Shown here: piece after piece, positions 1 through 8,133 of the stretch
Layout of the letters: each line of letters begins with the position of its first letter
Position numbering within the stretch: position 1 is the stretch's first letter
Source of the DNA: Lachnospiraceae bacterium
GTDB taxonomy: Bacteria > Bacillota > Clostridia > Lachnospirales > Lachnospiraceae
Length of the DNA: 64,000 nt
Direction: 5' to 3'
Assembly (NCBI GenBank): GCA_017619615.1
Contig: JAFZRY010000025.1
Coordinates: 1-64,000 of the forward strand
Position numbers and translations under genes: made by a program
The notes under the pieces: model-generated
Told to the model about the DNA's origin: nothing
Databases searched by the model: none
What the model saw: only the letters and a program-made list of their open reading frames with translations

Positions 1-94
1 GATCTGGTTTCTTTATTCCTTCCGGAGTCTCTGGCCACCTCCCTTCCCTGTACATCTCGATACATTTCCGCTTGTACTCATAACTGTAACGCAT
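1..94 (-). CDS. IS3-family transposase orfA, N-terminal fragment
   Basis: The ATG at 94-92 is preceded by AAGGAGGG at a good distance. The 31 visible residues start MRYSYEYKRKC and include the stretch RWPETPEG. This matches the N-terminus of the helix-turn-helix OrfA of IS3-type transposases found in many Clostridia. OrfA normally binds the terminal repeats and is joined to the DDE catalytic OrfB by a programmed frameshift. Only the first third of OrfA is present because the window starts here. Identification is by recalled similarity of this N-terminus and by the terminal repeat just upstream; the family is likely, the subgroup is not decided. Confidence 0.65.
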   Translation of the reverse strand, partial: MRYSYEYKRKCIEMYREGRWPETPEGIKKPD

Positions 95-135
95 AAAAAT
101 ACCCTCCTTACTGTTTGTCCAGTAAAGAGGGTACA
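1..135 (-). mobile_element. Left end of an IS3-family insertion sequence (partial)
   Basis: On the minus strand the sequence from 135 begins TGTACCCTCTTTACTGGACA, a typical IS3-family terminal inverted repeat starting with TGT. A transposase orfA start codon with a strong ribosome site follows 41 bases inside it. The element runs off the left edge, so its other end, the orfB frame and the target duplication cannot be seen. Confidence 0.7.
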
Positions 136-166
136 TATCAGGCGGGCGCCCGTTTTTTTTGCGGCT

Positions 167-787
167 TCAGAACAGCCCGTCCTCCTTGATGGACATGTTC
201 ATCAGTTCCATTTCCGCGGAGATGTCCATCATGTCGTCCTCGTACACGTTGGCCAGCTGCTTTTCGGTGGCGGTCTTGATGTCCGCGAGGTGGGCCATGA
301 CTTTTTCTTTCAGGTCTTCGTGGGCCACGCCGCTTTCGGCGATCTGGTGGTATTTGGTGAGGATGTTTTTCTGGGTGGGCAGGTAGTACTGCAGGAACAT
401 CCGGGCTTCGCCGATGCGGGAGGGGTCGGCTTTGAGGGCGGCCAGGACTTTTTCCATGATGCCGCAGATCTCATTGCTGGTATTGCGGATCTCGGGTTCG
501 CGGATGCGGGCGTTCAGGACGCGCAGGCCGGTCAGGTCCTTGCGGGCCTGGGACAGGACGGCGGCGTCCTCCGGATCCATGTTCAGCTCGGCGGTCTTCT
601 GTTTGGCCTCGTCATTGCTGTTTTTCAGGGATATGAACATGATGGCGGCGATCAGGACCAGCAGGGCGCCCATCACGATGCCCCCGGTCACGGCCAGGCT
701 GGGCATTTTTCCGAATATGGCGACTAAGGCGATGATCACCCCGACGGGGATCAGCCAGCCGAAGACGGAACCTTTATTTTTATTCAT
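167..787 (-). CDS. XpaC-like membrane protein (BCIP hydrolysis family)
   Basis: A 206-residue protein with two adjacent membrane segments near the N-terminus (about residues 9-29 and 33-53), followed by a charged, helical cytoplasmic part. The helical part, with DLTGLRVLNARI and a late YYLPTQKNIL stretch, resembles the XpaC family, named after a Bacillus gene linked to 5-bromo-4-chloroindolyl phosphate hydrolysis and often found near TelA-like toxic-anion resistance genes. No TelA partner is visible here. The ATG at 787 has GGGGAGG upstream and a promoter at 823-851. The true biochemical role of the family is not established. The IS end lies only 32 bases after the stop, so a former downstream gene may have been separated. 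Confidence 0.6.
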   Translation of the reverse strand: MNKNKGSVFGWLIPVGVIIALVAIFGKMPSLAVTGGIVMGALLVLIAAIMFISLKNSNDEAKQKTAELNMDPEDAAVLSQARKDLTGLRVLNARIREPEIRNTSNEICGIMEKVLAALKADPSRIGEARMFLQYYLPTQKNILTKYHQIAESGVAHEDLKEKVMAHLADIKTATEKQLANVYEDDMMDISAEMELMNMSIKEDGLF

Positions 788-822
788 AGAATCCTCCCCG
801 ACGCCTCGGCGTCTGTAAAGTT

Positions 823-851
823 ATTGTATCAGATTCGTTCCGGTTTGTCAC
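823..851 (-). promoter_or_regulatory. Probable sigma-70 promoter of the XpaC-like gene
   Basis: On the minus strand GTGACA (851-846) and TACAAT (828-823) are separated by 17 bases. A short palindrome GACGCC/GGCGTC at 800-813 follows in the leader. Confidence 0.5.
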
Positions 852-867
852 CGATTTTTCGCAAACT

Positions 868-917
868 GTCAGATTCTTCGGCTGCGGCTCCTGCGGAGCC
901 TTCGTTCAGAATGACAC
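868..917. repeat. Intergenic palindromic repeat-like element
   Basis: The stretch carries a perfect hairpin GGCTCC-TGC-GGAGCC at 886-900, flanked by AGATTCTTCGG and by TTCAGAATGACA. Such sequences recur in intergenic regions of many bacterial genomes, from memory. Only one copy is in this window. It lies just after the deacetylase gene and could also act as a weak transcript end. Confidence 0.35.
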
Positions 918-934
918 GGGCCAAATTCGACCCT

Positions 935-2389
935 TTAATAACTCGGCACCGGCAGCGGACGGCTCTTATCGAACACGCTGTCCGTGTCGAAGAAAATGTC
1001 CAGTTTTTCGGGCTTGTAGTACATCTCGTAGCCGTCCAGGTTCACGCGGCCCTGGCGCAGGTAGCCTTCCTTCGCGCTGAACTGGACCCAGGGGATGTTG
1101 TAGGAGTCCACGGGGCAGAAGTACTTGAAGCCTTGCTCCTTCAGCCATTTGTAAGTCGCGTCCGTGGTGGAGTCGTAGGGGCGCCAGCTGCCGAAATCCA
1201 CGCCGAAGGCGAAGATCAGGATATCCGTGTCGTTCCCCAGCAGGCTGTCCACCTGGGTCTTCCACTTGGTCATGTCGTTCATGAGCCAGCCGATGTCGAC
1301 CTGGCCCATGTTGATGTGGCCCCAGCTGTGGGAGGCGAATTCCCAGCCCAGTTCCTCCATGCGGGCCGCGACTTTCGCGGCTTCGGCGCGCTCGTATTCG
1401 ACGTCGATGGACGCGTATTCGGGCTTGTAGTCCTCGTCGTTCGGGTCGCTGAACATGGGCGCGGTGTGCCAGCCCATGATGCCTTCGTAGCCGGTCAGGG
1501 CGATGCAGCCGCGGGCGCCTTGGTAGGAGAAATCCGGGTGCTGCTTAATGAAGCGCTCGAGCAGCGGGACGACGTCGTAGTCGCCGGTCACGACGGAGCC
1601 GTCGGGGTTTTTGTATTCGCAGACGGGGTTGCCGCGCTCGTCCAGGACGATCCTCGTGGCAAAGCCGTCGCCCTGCATGTAGGCGTAATAGGACACGTCG
1701 TCCACGGAGATGACGAAGGGCTTCTTGCCTTCGGGGAGCATGATGGTGCCCTGAACGAAGTCGCCGTTCTCGTCGGTGTAGGCCATGTCGTGGAGCTTGA
1801 CCAGGACGTAGCCGTTGTCGTACATCTGCTGCATCATGGCGTTGAATTCATCCACGGTGGTCATGACCTGGTTGTAGCCGTCGGTGTCCTCGTCGCCGTC
1901 AAAGGCCAGCGAGGTGTCCACGATCAGGGAGTGGAAGAAGACGTGGTAGACCTGCGTGATGTCGACTTTCACGAGCGTGGTTTTCTGGCGCAGGTAGTCC
2001 TGATAGGTCTCCTGCAGGACAGCGGAGCGGCCGTAGTCGCCCTGGCTCTGGATGTAGGCCATGGCGCCGTCGTAGTCATAGGACTGGGCCATGAGTTCGG
2101 CGTTGGCCAGGATCTCGGCGTAGCGGGTGCGTTCGTCCTCGGTGGTGGGTTCGGGCGTGGTGGGGACGGTCTCCTGTCCGGCGGGCGTGGTGGTCTCCAG
2201 CAGGGGGTCGTTCATGACGGAATCCACCCAGCCGCGGATGCCGCGGTAGGCGGCGCGGATGCCGAAAAAGGCGCCGACGGCCAGGCCGGCGACGATGACC
2301 CCTGTCAGGATCCGCAGCGCGATCGCCTTGCGGCGGCGGCGCTTCCTCTCCTGCTGGCGGGTGCTGACGGGCCGTTTATTCGCTGCCAT
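935..2389 (-). CDS. Membrane-anchored polysaccharide deacetylase (NodB/CE4 fold)
   Basis: This 484-residue protein has a basic cytoplasmic N-terminus (1-25), one membrane segment (about 26-48), a Thr/Pro-rich spacer and an extracellular deacetylase-like domain. Motifs seen are FHSLIVD at the domain entry, SVDDVSYY in the place of the TFDDG metal motif, and SHSWGH giving the H-x3-H metal pair. Carbohydrate esterase 4 enzymes remove N-acetyl groups from surface glycans such as peptidoglycan. The metal motif is not the textbook version, so the substrate is unknown. Its start overlaps the end of truA by 14 bases, which points to coupled translation in one operon. Confidence 0.75.
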   Translation of the reverse strand: MAANKRPVSTRQQERKRRRRKAIALRILTGVIVAGLAVGAFFGIRAAYRGIRGWVDSVMNDPLLETTTPAGQETVPTTPEPTTEDERTRYAEILANAELMAQSYDYDGAMAYIQSQGDYGRSAVLQETYQDYLRQKTTLVKVDITQVYHVFFHSLIVDTSLAFDGDEDTDGYNQVMTTVDEFNAMMQQMYDNGYVLVKLHDMAYTDENGDFVQGTIMLPEGKKPFVISVDDVSYYAYMQGDGFATRIVLDERGNPVCEYKNPDGSVVTGDYDVVPLLERFIKQHPDFSYQGARGCIALTGYEGIMGWHTAPMFSDPNDEDYKPEYASIDVEYERAEAAKVAARMEELGWEFASHSWGHINMGQVDIGWLMNDMTKWKTQVDSLLGNDTDILIFAFGVDFGSWRPYDSTTDATYKWLKEQGFKYFCPVDSYNIPWVQFSAKEGYLRQGRVNLDGYEMYYKPEKLDIFFDTDSVFDKSRPLPVPSY

Positions 2390-3224
2390 TTTCCCCTCCT
2401 TTCTTCCGCTCCGGCGGAAACTCCTCCGGGTCTGATAATTCCGGCCGGATTCCCTCCGGGCTCAGCAACTCCGGCGGGAACCCCTCCGGATACAGTTCTA
2501 TCTTCTTCAGGCACAGGCCCTCCGGCGGCGCCGTGGGGCCCGCGAGCCGGCGGTCTTTCGCCGCCAGGACGGCCGGGATCTCTTCCGGATCCAGCTGGCC
2601 GAGCCCGGCTTTGATCAGCGTGCCGGCGATGATGCGCACCATGTTGTAAAGGAAGCCGGTGCCCTTCACCTCGATCCGCAGGAAGGGGCCGTCTTCGCGC
2701 ACCGTCAGGGACAGGATGCGGCGCACCGTGGTCTCCGCCTGAGAGCCCGCGGCGCAAAAGCTCTTGAAATCATGCTTGCCTGCCAGATACGCGCCGGCCC
2801 GCCGCATCGCTTCGACGTCCAGCGGACGGTAGAAGAAATACGACTGGCGCCGCACCAGCGGATTGGGCAGGGTGTCGCGGTAGATCGTGTACTCGTAGGT
2901 CTTGACGCTGTCACAGCGGCGCGGATGGAAGTCCGCGGGGACTTCGCGGGACGCGCGCACGACGACGTCCTCCGGGAGGCGGCCCAGCAGTGCGGGTGCG
3001 ATCTTCTCCGGCGGGATGGGCGACTCCGTGTCGAACACGCACAGATTGCCCAGGGCGTGCACGCCGGCGTCTGTGCGGGAGGCGCCGGAGACCCGGATCT
3101 CCTCGCCCAGCAGGCCGGTAAGCGCGCCGTTCAGGACCTCCTCCACGGTCAGCCCGGTCGGTTCGAGCTGCCAGCCGTGGTAGGCGGTGCCTTCATAGGC
3201 CACTGTCAGCATGATTCGTTTCAT
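2376..3224 (-). CDS. truA: tRNA pseudouridine synthase A
   Basis: TruA converts uridines 38-40 of tRNA anticodon arms to pseudouridine. The catalytic aspartate is D52 in SRTDAGVHALGN, and the N-terminal YEGTAYHGWQ stretch is typical. Length is 282 residues, slightly longer than usual because of a proline/glutamate-rich tail. That tail is built of three 10-residue units of the form PEGFPPELLS and is encoded by three 30-base tandem units. The ATG at 3224 lies 8 bases after the stop of ecfT. truA next to ecfT is a common arrangement in Bacillota, but the two ATPase genes (ecfA1, ecfA2) that usually precede ecfT are absent here. Confidence 0.95.
   Translation of the reverse strand: MKRIMLTVAYEGTAYHGWQLEPTGLTVEEVLNGALTGLLGEEIRVSGASRTDAGVHALGNLCVFDTESPIPPEKIAPALLGRLPEDVVVRASREVPADFHPRRCDSVKTYEYTIYRDTLPNPLVRRQSYFFYRPLDVEAMRRAGAYLAGKHDFKSFCAAGSQAETTVRRILSLTVREDGPFLRIEVKGTGFLYNMVRIIAGTLIKAGLGQLDPEEIPAVLAAKDRRLAGPTAPPEGLCLKKIELYPEGFPPELLSPEGIRPELSDPEEFPPERKKGGENGSE
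2401..2490 (-). repeat. Three 30-bp tandem repeats in the truA 3' end
   Basis: Blocks 2401-2430, 2431-2460 and 2461-2490 align in register, each containing a TCCGGCGGGA-like core and ending CCTCCGG(G/A). They encode a threefold PE-G/E-x-x-PE peptide repeat after the folded enzyme. Confidence 0.75.
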
Positions 3225-3232
3225 AGAGGCTC

Positions 3233-4021
3233 CTATATCCAGAACATCAAAGCAAAGTACAGAATTGTTGCACTCACGAATAAATAATCCGCCGTCTGGA
3301 AGCGCAGGGGCTTCATGCGGGTGCGCCCCTCGCCGCCGTGATAGCAGCGGGCCTCCATGGCGGTGGCCAGCTCGCCGGCGCGGCGGAAGGCGGAAAACAG
3401 CAGCGGGACCAGGACCGGGATCAGGGCCTTGGCGCGGCGGACGATGTTGCCGCTCTCAAAGTCCGCGCCGCGGGCCATCTGGGCGCGCTCGATCTTATCG
3501 ACCTCCGCGGTCAGCACCGGCAGGAAGCGCAGGGCGATGGACATCATCATCGCGATCTCGTGGACCGGGACTTTGACGACCTTCAGGAACGACAGGCCGC
3601 GCTCCAGGCCGTCCGTGATGCCGGTAGGCGTGGTGGTGTAAGTCAGCAGTGAAGAGCTCAGGAGCAGCAGGATCAGGCGCAGCGCCATTTTCCCCGCGGA
3701 GATCACGCCTTCGCGCGTGATCCGGAAGAACCAGAAGGAGGCGATCAGCTCTCCCGGCGTCAGGAACAGGTTCAGCAGGACCGTGAACAGCATCAAAAAC
3801 AGAATGCCCTTTAAGCCCCGGAGCATGTACCTGAGCGAGATCCGGGACAGAGCAATTTCGATGATGATATAGACTGCGGCCGCCCCGAAGCCCCACCAGC
3901 TCCCGGTGACGAACAGGGAGATGAGGAACAGGAGCGTCGACAGCAGCTTGGCGCGCGGGTCCAGGCGGTGGATGAAGGAATCCACCGGGTAGTACTGGCC
4001 CAGCGTCAGGTCCTTGAACAT
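3233..4021 (-). CDS. ecfT: Energy-coupling factor transporter, transmembrane subunit EcfT
   Basis: A 262-residue CbiQ/EcfT-family membrane protein. EcfT joins a vitamin-binding S component to the EcfA ATPase pair in group II ECF importers. Several hydrophobic segments are seen in the first two thirds. The two coupling-helix signatures appear as ARGADFESG and EARCYHGG, the second a slight variant of the A-R-G motif. The usual neighbours ecfA1 and ecfA2 are not upstream: a cyclophilin gene is there, 27 bases away. The ATPases and S components must therefore be elsewhere if the transporter works. Start MFKDLTLGQYYPVDS is the usual family start. Confidence 0.9.
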   Translation of the reverse strand: MFKDLTLGQYYPVDSFIHRLDPRAKLLSTLLFLISLFVTGSWWGFGAAAVYIIIEIALSRISLRYMLRGLKGILFLMLFTVLLNLFLTPGELIASFWFFRITREGVISAGKMALRLILLLLSSSLLTYTTTPTGITDGLERGLSFLKVVKVPVHEIAMMMSIALRFLPVLTAEVDKIERAQMARGADFESGNIVRRAKALIPVLVPLLFSAFRRAGELATAMEARCYHGGEGRTRMKPLRFQTADYLFVSATILYFALMFWI

Positions 4022-4048
4022 ACTGATCCTTTCCGGCGGAAGGGTGCG

Positions 4049-4537
4049 TTACTCGGCGTCCTTCACGATTCTGACGGTTTTGATGCGCTGGGGCTTGAGC
4101 GGTTTGTCCATGAACGTAGTCTTCGCCGCCGCAATGCGGTCCACGACTTCGATGCCGCTCGTGACCTTGCCGAACGCCGCGTACTGGCCGTCCAGATGCG
4201 GCGCGTCCTGATGCATGATGAAGAACTGCGAGCCGGCCGAATCCGGGTTCATGGAGCGCGCCATGGAGATCACGCCGCGCGTGTGCTTCAGGTCGTTTTT
4301 CACGCCGTTGGCCGCGAATTCGCCCTTGATGGTATAGCCGGGGCCGCCCATCCCGGTGCCCTTCGGGTCGCCGCCCTGGATCATGAATCCGGGGATGACG
4401 CGGTGAAAGATCAGGCCGTCGTAAAAGCCTTTCTCCGCCAGTTCCTCAAAGTTTTTCACGGTGATCGGGGCGATGTCCGGATACAGTTCCAGTTCGATCA
4501 CGCCGCCGTCTTCCATGGTGATGATGGCTTTGCTCAT
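4049..4537 (-). CDS. Cyclophilin-type peptidyl-prolyl cis-trans isomerase
   Basis: A 162-residue single-domain cyclophilin. It should speed cis-trans isomerisation of X-Pro bonds during protein folding. It has the catalytic arginine in [15 protein letters not shown], followed by SAGSQFFI, both diagnostic. There is no signal peptide or membrane anchor, so it is cytoplasmic. The ATG at 4537 is preceded by a GGAGG-type site, and a probable promoter lies at 4568-4596. It may head a short transcript with ecfT, truA and the deacetylase, since all gaps are under 30 bases. Confidence 0.95.
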   Translation of the reverse strand: MSKAIITMEDGGVIELELYPDIAPITVKNFEELAEKGFYDGLIFHRVIPGFMIQGGDPKGTGMGGPGYTIKGEFAANGVKNDLKHTRGVISMARSMNPDSAGSQFFIMHQDAPHLDGQYAAFGKVTSGIEVVDRIAAAKTTFMDKPLKPQRIKTVRIVKDAE

Positions 4538-4567
4538 GCTGTCCTCCGAGAGAAATCATTATCTTAT

Positions 4568-4596
4568 AGAATAACACGGATCGGCGCGAAAAACAA
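4568..4596 (-). promoter_or_regulatory. Possible promoter of the cyclophilin-ecfT-truA-deacetylase unit
   Basis: Minus strand TTGTTT (4596-4591) and TATTCT (4573-4568) with a 17-base spacer, 31 bases before the start codon. Confidence 0.4.
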
Positions 4597-4649
4597 CGAA
4601 AACCGCATCGTTTTCCGCCCGGTCCGTGTCAGGTGAGGGGTTCGCGGGG

Positions 4650-5870
4650 TCAATTCCGCTCTTTTTCCCCGATCCGCGCAGCCGCCAGGCAAAGCGCCAT
4701 GGTCAGGAGCATGTCCGGCAGGGAGTTGCCGACGGGGATGTCCAGGGTCATGAGGAAGCGGTAGGCGGCGAAGCCGAGGAGCCAGATGACCAGGTTCTTC
4801 CAGTCGAAGGCGCGGCAGCTGCGGTCCCGCTTAAGCAGAAAGAAGTCCGCGATCTGGATGGCGATCATGGGGGCGAAGACGGAGCCGATCAGATACAAAA
4901 AGTCCGTGATGTCGTCCATCGGGAAGAGGATCGCGCCCGCGGTGCCCAGGACGGCGGCGCCGACGGCGACCCATTTGCCGGGGATCTTTGCGGAGATGGA
5001 TTCGCTGGAAACGCCGGCCGAATAGGCATCCATGAAGGTGGTCGTCACGGTGGAGAGCACGATGATGAGCAGGCCGCCCGCGCCGAGCCCGGCTTTGAGG
5101 ATGATCTGCGCAATGTCCGATTCGCCCGCGAAGATGGCCGCGCCCATGCCGATGACGTACATCCAGCAGCTGACCAGGCCGTAGACGGCGGCGCTGGCTG
5201 CCGTTGCCTGCACCTTCTTCTCCGCTGTACGCGTGTAATCGCTGATAAGGGGCAGCCAGGACAGGGGCATGGCCACGGACAGTTCCACGGCCGCGCCGAA
5301 GCTCATGGCTTCCTCCACCGCACCGCCGGACGCCGCGCCGCCCCGGAAGATCACCACGCTGAGGATGATGGTCAGGACGAACAGGGCCGACATGGCGACG
5401 ATGTTGAGTTTCTCCAGGTTTTTGATTCCGATCAGGATCCAGAGCACGATCAGGCCGCCGATCACCAGGCACCAGACCCAGCGCCCGGCCGCCAGCACGC
5501 CTTCCGCGGCCAGCGAACCGTCGTAGATCATGATAGCCGTCCAGCCCAGCAGCTGCAGCACGTTGAGGGCCGCGAAAAGCAGCGCGCCGCGGCCGCCGAA
5601 GCTCATTTTGACCGTCTCCATGGCGCTCTTTTCACTGCGGGCGCCGATGAGGCCGGCCAGGAACAGCAGCACGCAGCCGATGACGTGGCCCAGCAGGATG
5701 GCCAGGAGCCCCTTGCCGAAGCCCAGCGGCGCGAAATACGTACCGGTCAGGATCTCCGCCAGGGAGACGCCGGCGCCGAACCAGATAAGGCTGTTTTCCA
5801 GAACGGAGGTCTTCTTTTCCTGCACGGCTGCGCCTGCCGGCGCGCCCGCGTTATTCTTCGCCGCGCTCAT
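4650..5870 (-). CDS. cytX: CytX-type hydroxymethylpyrimidine permease
   Basis: A 406-residue, strongly hydrophobic NCS1/cytosine-permease-family protein with about twelve membrane segments. The N-terminus SLIWFGAGVSLAEILTGT and the following glycine-rich helix match CytX, a permease linked by genome context to uptake of the thiamine precursor hydroxymethylpyrimidine. It is the last gene of the TPP-riboswitch-controlled thiamine operon and overlaps the thiD stop by 4 bases. This fits supplying HMP to ThiD. No thiC is present in the operon, so HMP import or salvage may be the main source, although thiC could lie elsewhere. Confidence 0.88.
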   Translation of the reverse strand: MSAAKNNAGAPAGAAVQEKKTSVLENSLIWFGAGVSLAEILTGTYFAPLGFGKGLLAILLGHVIGCVLLFLAGLIGARSEKSAMETVKMSFGGRGALLFAALNVLQLLGWTAIMIYDGSLAAEGVLAAGRWVWCLVIGGLIVLWILIGIKNLEKLNIVAMSALFVLTIILSVVIFRGGAASGGAVEEAMSFGAAVELSVAMPLSWLPLISDYTRTAEKKVQATAASAAVYGLVSCWMYVIGMGAAIFAGESDIAQIILKAGLGAGGLLIIVLSTVTTTFMDAYSAGVSSESISAKIPGKWVAVGAAVLGTAGAILFPMDDITDFLYLIGSVFAPMIAIQIADFFLLKRDRSCRAFDWKNLVIWLLGFAAYRFLMTLDIPVGNSLPDMLLTMALCLAAARIGEKERN

Positions 5871-6676
5871 GCTTCCGCCTCCTCCGCAAACGGGCCGGTC
5901 AGCGCGAAGTTGTGCGCCATCGGGCCGCTGCCCGCGCCCAGGTCCAGCATGGCCGCCAGAGCGCCGGAGATGTATTCCTTCGCGCGCCGCACGGACTCTT
6001 CCAGGGAAAAGCCCTTGGCCAGGTTGGAGGCGATGGCGCTGGAAAGCGTGCAGCCCGTGCCGTGGGTATTCGGGTTCGGGATGCGGCGGCCGTTGAACCA
6101 GGTCAGACGGCCGTTCGCGTAAAGAAGGTCGTTCGCGTCATTGACGGCGTGGCCGCCCTTGAGGAGGACGGCGCAGGAAAATTTCTCCCCGATCGCCGCG
6201 GCCGCGCGCTCCATATCGGCAGGATTTGATATCTTTTCCCCGCAAAGCACTTCCGCTTCCGGTACGTTCGGCGTCAGCAGGTCCGCCAGCGGGAACAGTT
6301 CCCGGCAGAGGCATTCCACCGCCTCCTCGCGGATCAGGCGGGCGCCGCTGGTGGCGACCATGACCGGATCCACCACGGTCCACCGGGGCCGGTAGAGCCG
6401 CAGGCGATCCGCGATCACTTCGATGAGCCCTTCCGAGGCCACCATCCCGATCTTGACCGCGTCCGGCGCCAGGTCCGTGAACACGCTGTCGATCTGCAGG
6501 CCCAGGAATTCCGGGCTCACTTCAAAGATCCCCTGCACGCCGGTCGTATTCTGGGCGGTCAGGGCCGTGACCGCACTCGCGGCGAACACGCCGTTCATGG
6601 TCATGGTCTTGATATCCGCCTGGATGCCGGCGCCTCCGCCGGAATCGCTGCCGGCGATCGTCAATACTACTTTCAT
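5867..6676 (-). CDS. thiD: Hydroxymethylpyrimidine / phosphomethylpyrimidine kinase
   Basis: ThiD phosphorylates HMP to HMP-P and HMP-PP for thiamine synthesis. The 269-residue protein has GSDSGGGAGIQAD at the N-terminus and GTGCTLSSAI near the C-terminus, the ribokinase-fold substrate and phosphate-binding motifs. I chose the ATG at 6676 because AAAAGGAGCGAAG stands just before it and the family starts with MKVVLTIAGSDS. A 23-residue longer reading frame from 6745 lacks support. It sits between the HAD phosphatase gene (96 bases upstream) and cytX (4-base overlap). Confidence 0.95.
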   Translation of the reverse strand: MKVVLTIAGSDSGGGAGIQADIKTMTMNGVFAASAVTALTAQNTTGVQGIFEVSPEFLGLQIDSVFTDLAPDAVKIGMVASEGLIEVIADRLRLYRPRWTVVDPVMVATSGARLIREEAVECLCRELFPLADLLTPNVPEAEVLCGEKISNPADMERAAAAIGEKFSCAVLLKGGHAVNDANDLLYANGRLTWFNGRRIPNPNTHGTGCTLSSAIASNLAKGFSLEESVRRAKEYISGALAAMLDLGAGSGPMAHNFALTGPFAEEAEA

Positions 6677-6772
6677 CTTCGCTCCTTTTCGTCTCTGCAA
6701 AGTCTGTATTGCGTTTTCTATAGCGACGGAAGGTGGTGCCCCCAATCCGCCGCTGTCAACTGGTCCGGCCGT

Positions 6773-7495
6773 TTATTTCTTACGGCGGAACCAGCCCTTC
6801 TTCTCTTTCTGTTCCTTCTGTTCTTTCGGCGCTTCCCCGCCGCCTATTTTCTGCCACAGCGGCGTCAGATCCGTGAAACTTTCCAGGTACACGTCCGCCG
6901 TCTGTTTCATCTCCTCCTGCTTGGCTTCGCTGACCCAGTCGTACACGCCAACGGTCACGAAACCGGCTTCTTTCGCAGTCTTGATCGCGTGCAGCGCGTC
7001 CTCGAAGACCAGGATCTCGCCCGGCTTCGCGTGCAGGCGCTTCGCCGCTTCCAGGAAGATGGCGGGGCCGTTCTTGCCCGCGCCGACTTCCGCCGCGGTG
7101 ACCATACCTTCGAAATAATCCAGCAGGCCGTAGCGGTTTAAGGCCACTTCGACCAGCGGGCGATCCGTCACGGTGGCAATGATGAGCGGGATGCCGCGCA
7201 TCTGCAGTTCGTCGATCAGCTCGCGCACGCCGTCTTTCAGCGGCGTTTCCGTGCGGTAGAACTCTTCCATCGCTTTGTTGACGCCCGCGAGGATCTCCTC
7301 CGGGGTCTGTTCGACGCCGTATTCGCGGATCAGGTAGTCCGCGGCTTCGGGCAGGGTCATGTCGAAGATCACCTGCGCCAGGCCGGGCTGCGCCTGCTTG
7401 CCGAGACTTGCCAGAAACGCGTCGGGGGCCTTCTCCCAGTGCCCGTTGGAATCGAGCAGCGTGCCGTCCATGTCAAAGATCGCGCCCCGGATCAT
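6773..7495 (-). CDS. HAD-family phosphatase in the thiamine operon
   Basis: A 240-residue haloacid dehalogenase-like hydrolase. The nucleophile motif is FDMDGTLLDSN. A helical cap follows, then lysine motif AGKNGPAIF and acidic motif VFEDALHAI. The C-terminal tail is a charged KEQKEKKGWFRRKK stretch, likely flexible. The ATG at 7495 overlaps the thiE stop in ATGA, so translation is coupled to thiE. The operon encodes ThiE, which makes thiamine monophosphate, and ThiN, which uses free thiamine, but no ThiL kinase. I infer that this enzyme may dephosphorylate thiamine monophosphate to close that gap. Its sequence alone only supports a small-molecule phosphatase or phosphoglucomutase-like HAD. 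Confidence 0.85.
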   Translation of the reverse strand: MIRGAIFDMDGTLLDSNGHWEKAPDAFLASLGKQAQPGLAQVIFDMTLPEAADYLIREYGVEQTPEEILAGVNKAMEEFYRTETPLKDGVRELIDELQMRGIPLIIATVTDRPLVEVALNRYGLLDYFEGMVTAAEVGAGKNGPAIFLEAAKRLHAKPGEILVFEDALHAIKTAKEAGFVTVGVYDWVSEAKQEEMKQTADVYLESFTDLTPLWQKIGGGEAPKEQKEQKEKKGWFRRKK

Positions 7496-8133
7496 ACGTT
7501 CAGTTCCTCCTTTACCAGTTCTCTGAGTTCTGCCGCGGCTGCGCGGATGTCCGGCGCCGCGAAGATCGCGCTCACGACCGCCACGCCGTCGATCCCGCTG
7601 CCCGCGAGTTTCGGCAGCGTCTCCCGCGAGATCCCGCCGATGGCGACCACGGGGATATCTACCGCCTCGCAAATCGCCTGCAGCGTCTCATAACTCACCC
7701 AGTCCGCGTCCGGCTTGGTCCCGGTGTAGAACACCGCGCCCACGCCCAGGTAATCCGCGCCGTCCGTCTGCGCCTGCAGCGCCTGCTCCACGGTCTGCGC
7801 GGACACGCCGAGGAGTTTGTCCGGGCCGATCAGCTGGCGCACCAGGGAGGCCGGGGCGTCATGCTGGCCGATGTGGATGCCGTCCGCGTCACTCTTGATG
7901 GCGATCTCCACGTCGTCGTTGATGATCAGCGGGACGTCATAGCGCTCGCACAGCACTTTCAGTTCGCGCGCCTCCTGCAGGAACGCTTCTTCATCCAGTT
8001 CCTTTTCCCGCAGCTGCAGGCAGGTGGCGCCGCCCTGCAGGGCTTCTTCGGCCTGCTCATAAAGCGTCCGGCCGTTCAGCCAGGCGCGGTCCGTCACCGC
8101 GTACAGCGGCATCCATTCCTTACAGCAGTTCAT
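7492..8133 (-). CDS. thiE: Thiamine-phosphate synthase
   Basis: ThiE joins HMP-PP and thiazole phosphate to give thiamine monophosphate. The 213-residue TIM-barrel protein shows QLREKELDEE, GIHIGQHDAP, GVSAQTVEQA and VVAIGGIS, the phosphate and magnesium loops of the family. It overlaps thiM by 14 bases on one side and the HAD phosphatase gene by 4 bases on the other, consistent with a tightly coupled operon. Confidence 0.96.
   Translation of the reverse strand: MNCCKEWMPLYAVTDRAWLNGRTLYEQAEEALQGGATCLQLREKELDEEAFLQEARELKVLCERYDVPLIINDDVEIAIKSDADGIHIGQHDAPASLVRQLIGPDKLLGVSAQTVEQALQAQTDGADYLGVGAVFYTGTKPDADWVSYETLQAICEAVDIPVVAIGGISRETLPKLAGSGIDGVAVVSAIFAAPDIRAAAAELRELVKEELNV

Noticed and set aside
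141-160. CGGGCGCCCG followed by eight T on the plus strand
   Set aside because: The palindrome leaves no loop beyond four bases and only a 3-bp stem, and no plus-strand gene ends here; too weak to call a terminator.
824-2614. Long plus-strand open frame of 596 codons
   Set aside because: It is antisense to the deacetylase and truA genes, which have clear motifs; its composition (V/H/D/A-rich) is the usual mirror of a high-GC coding strand. The same holds for the long frames at 4626-6122, 11166-12494, 22584-24275, 23983-26343, 33564-35624, 47751-49700 and 49740-51707.
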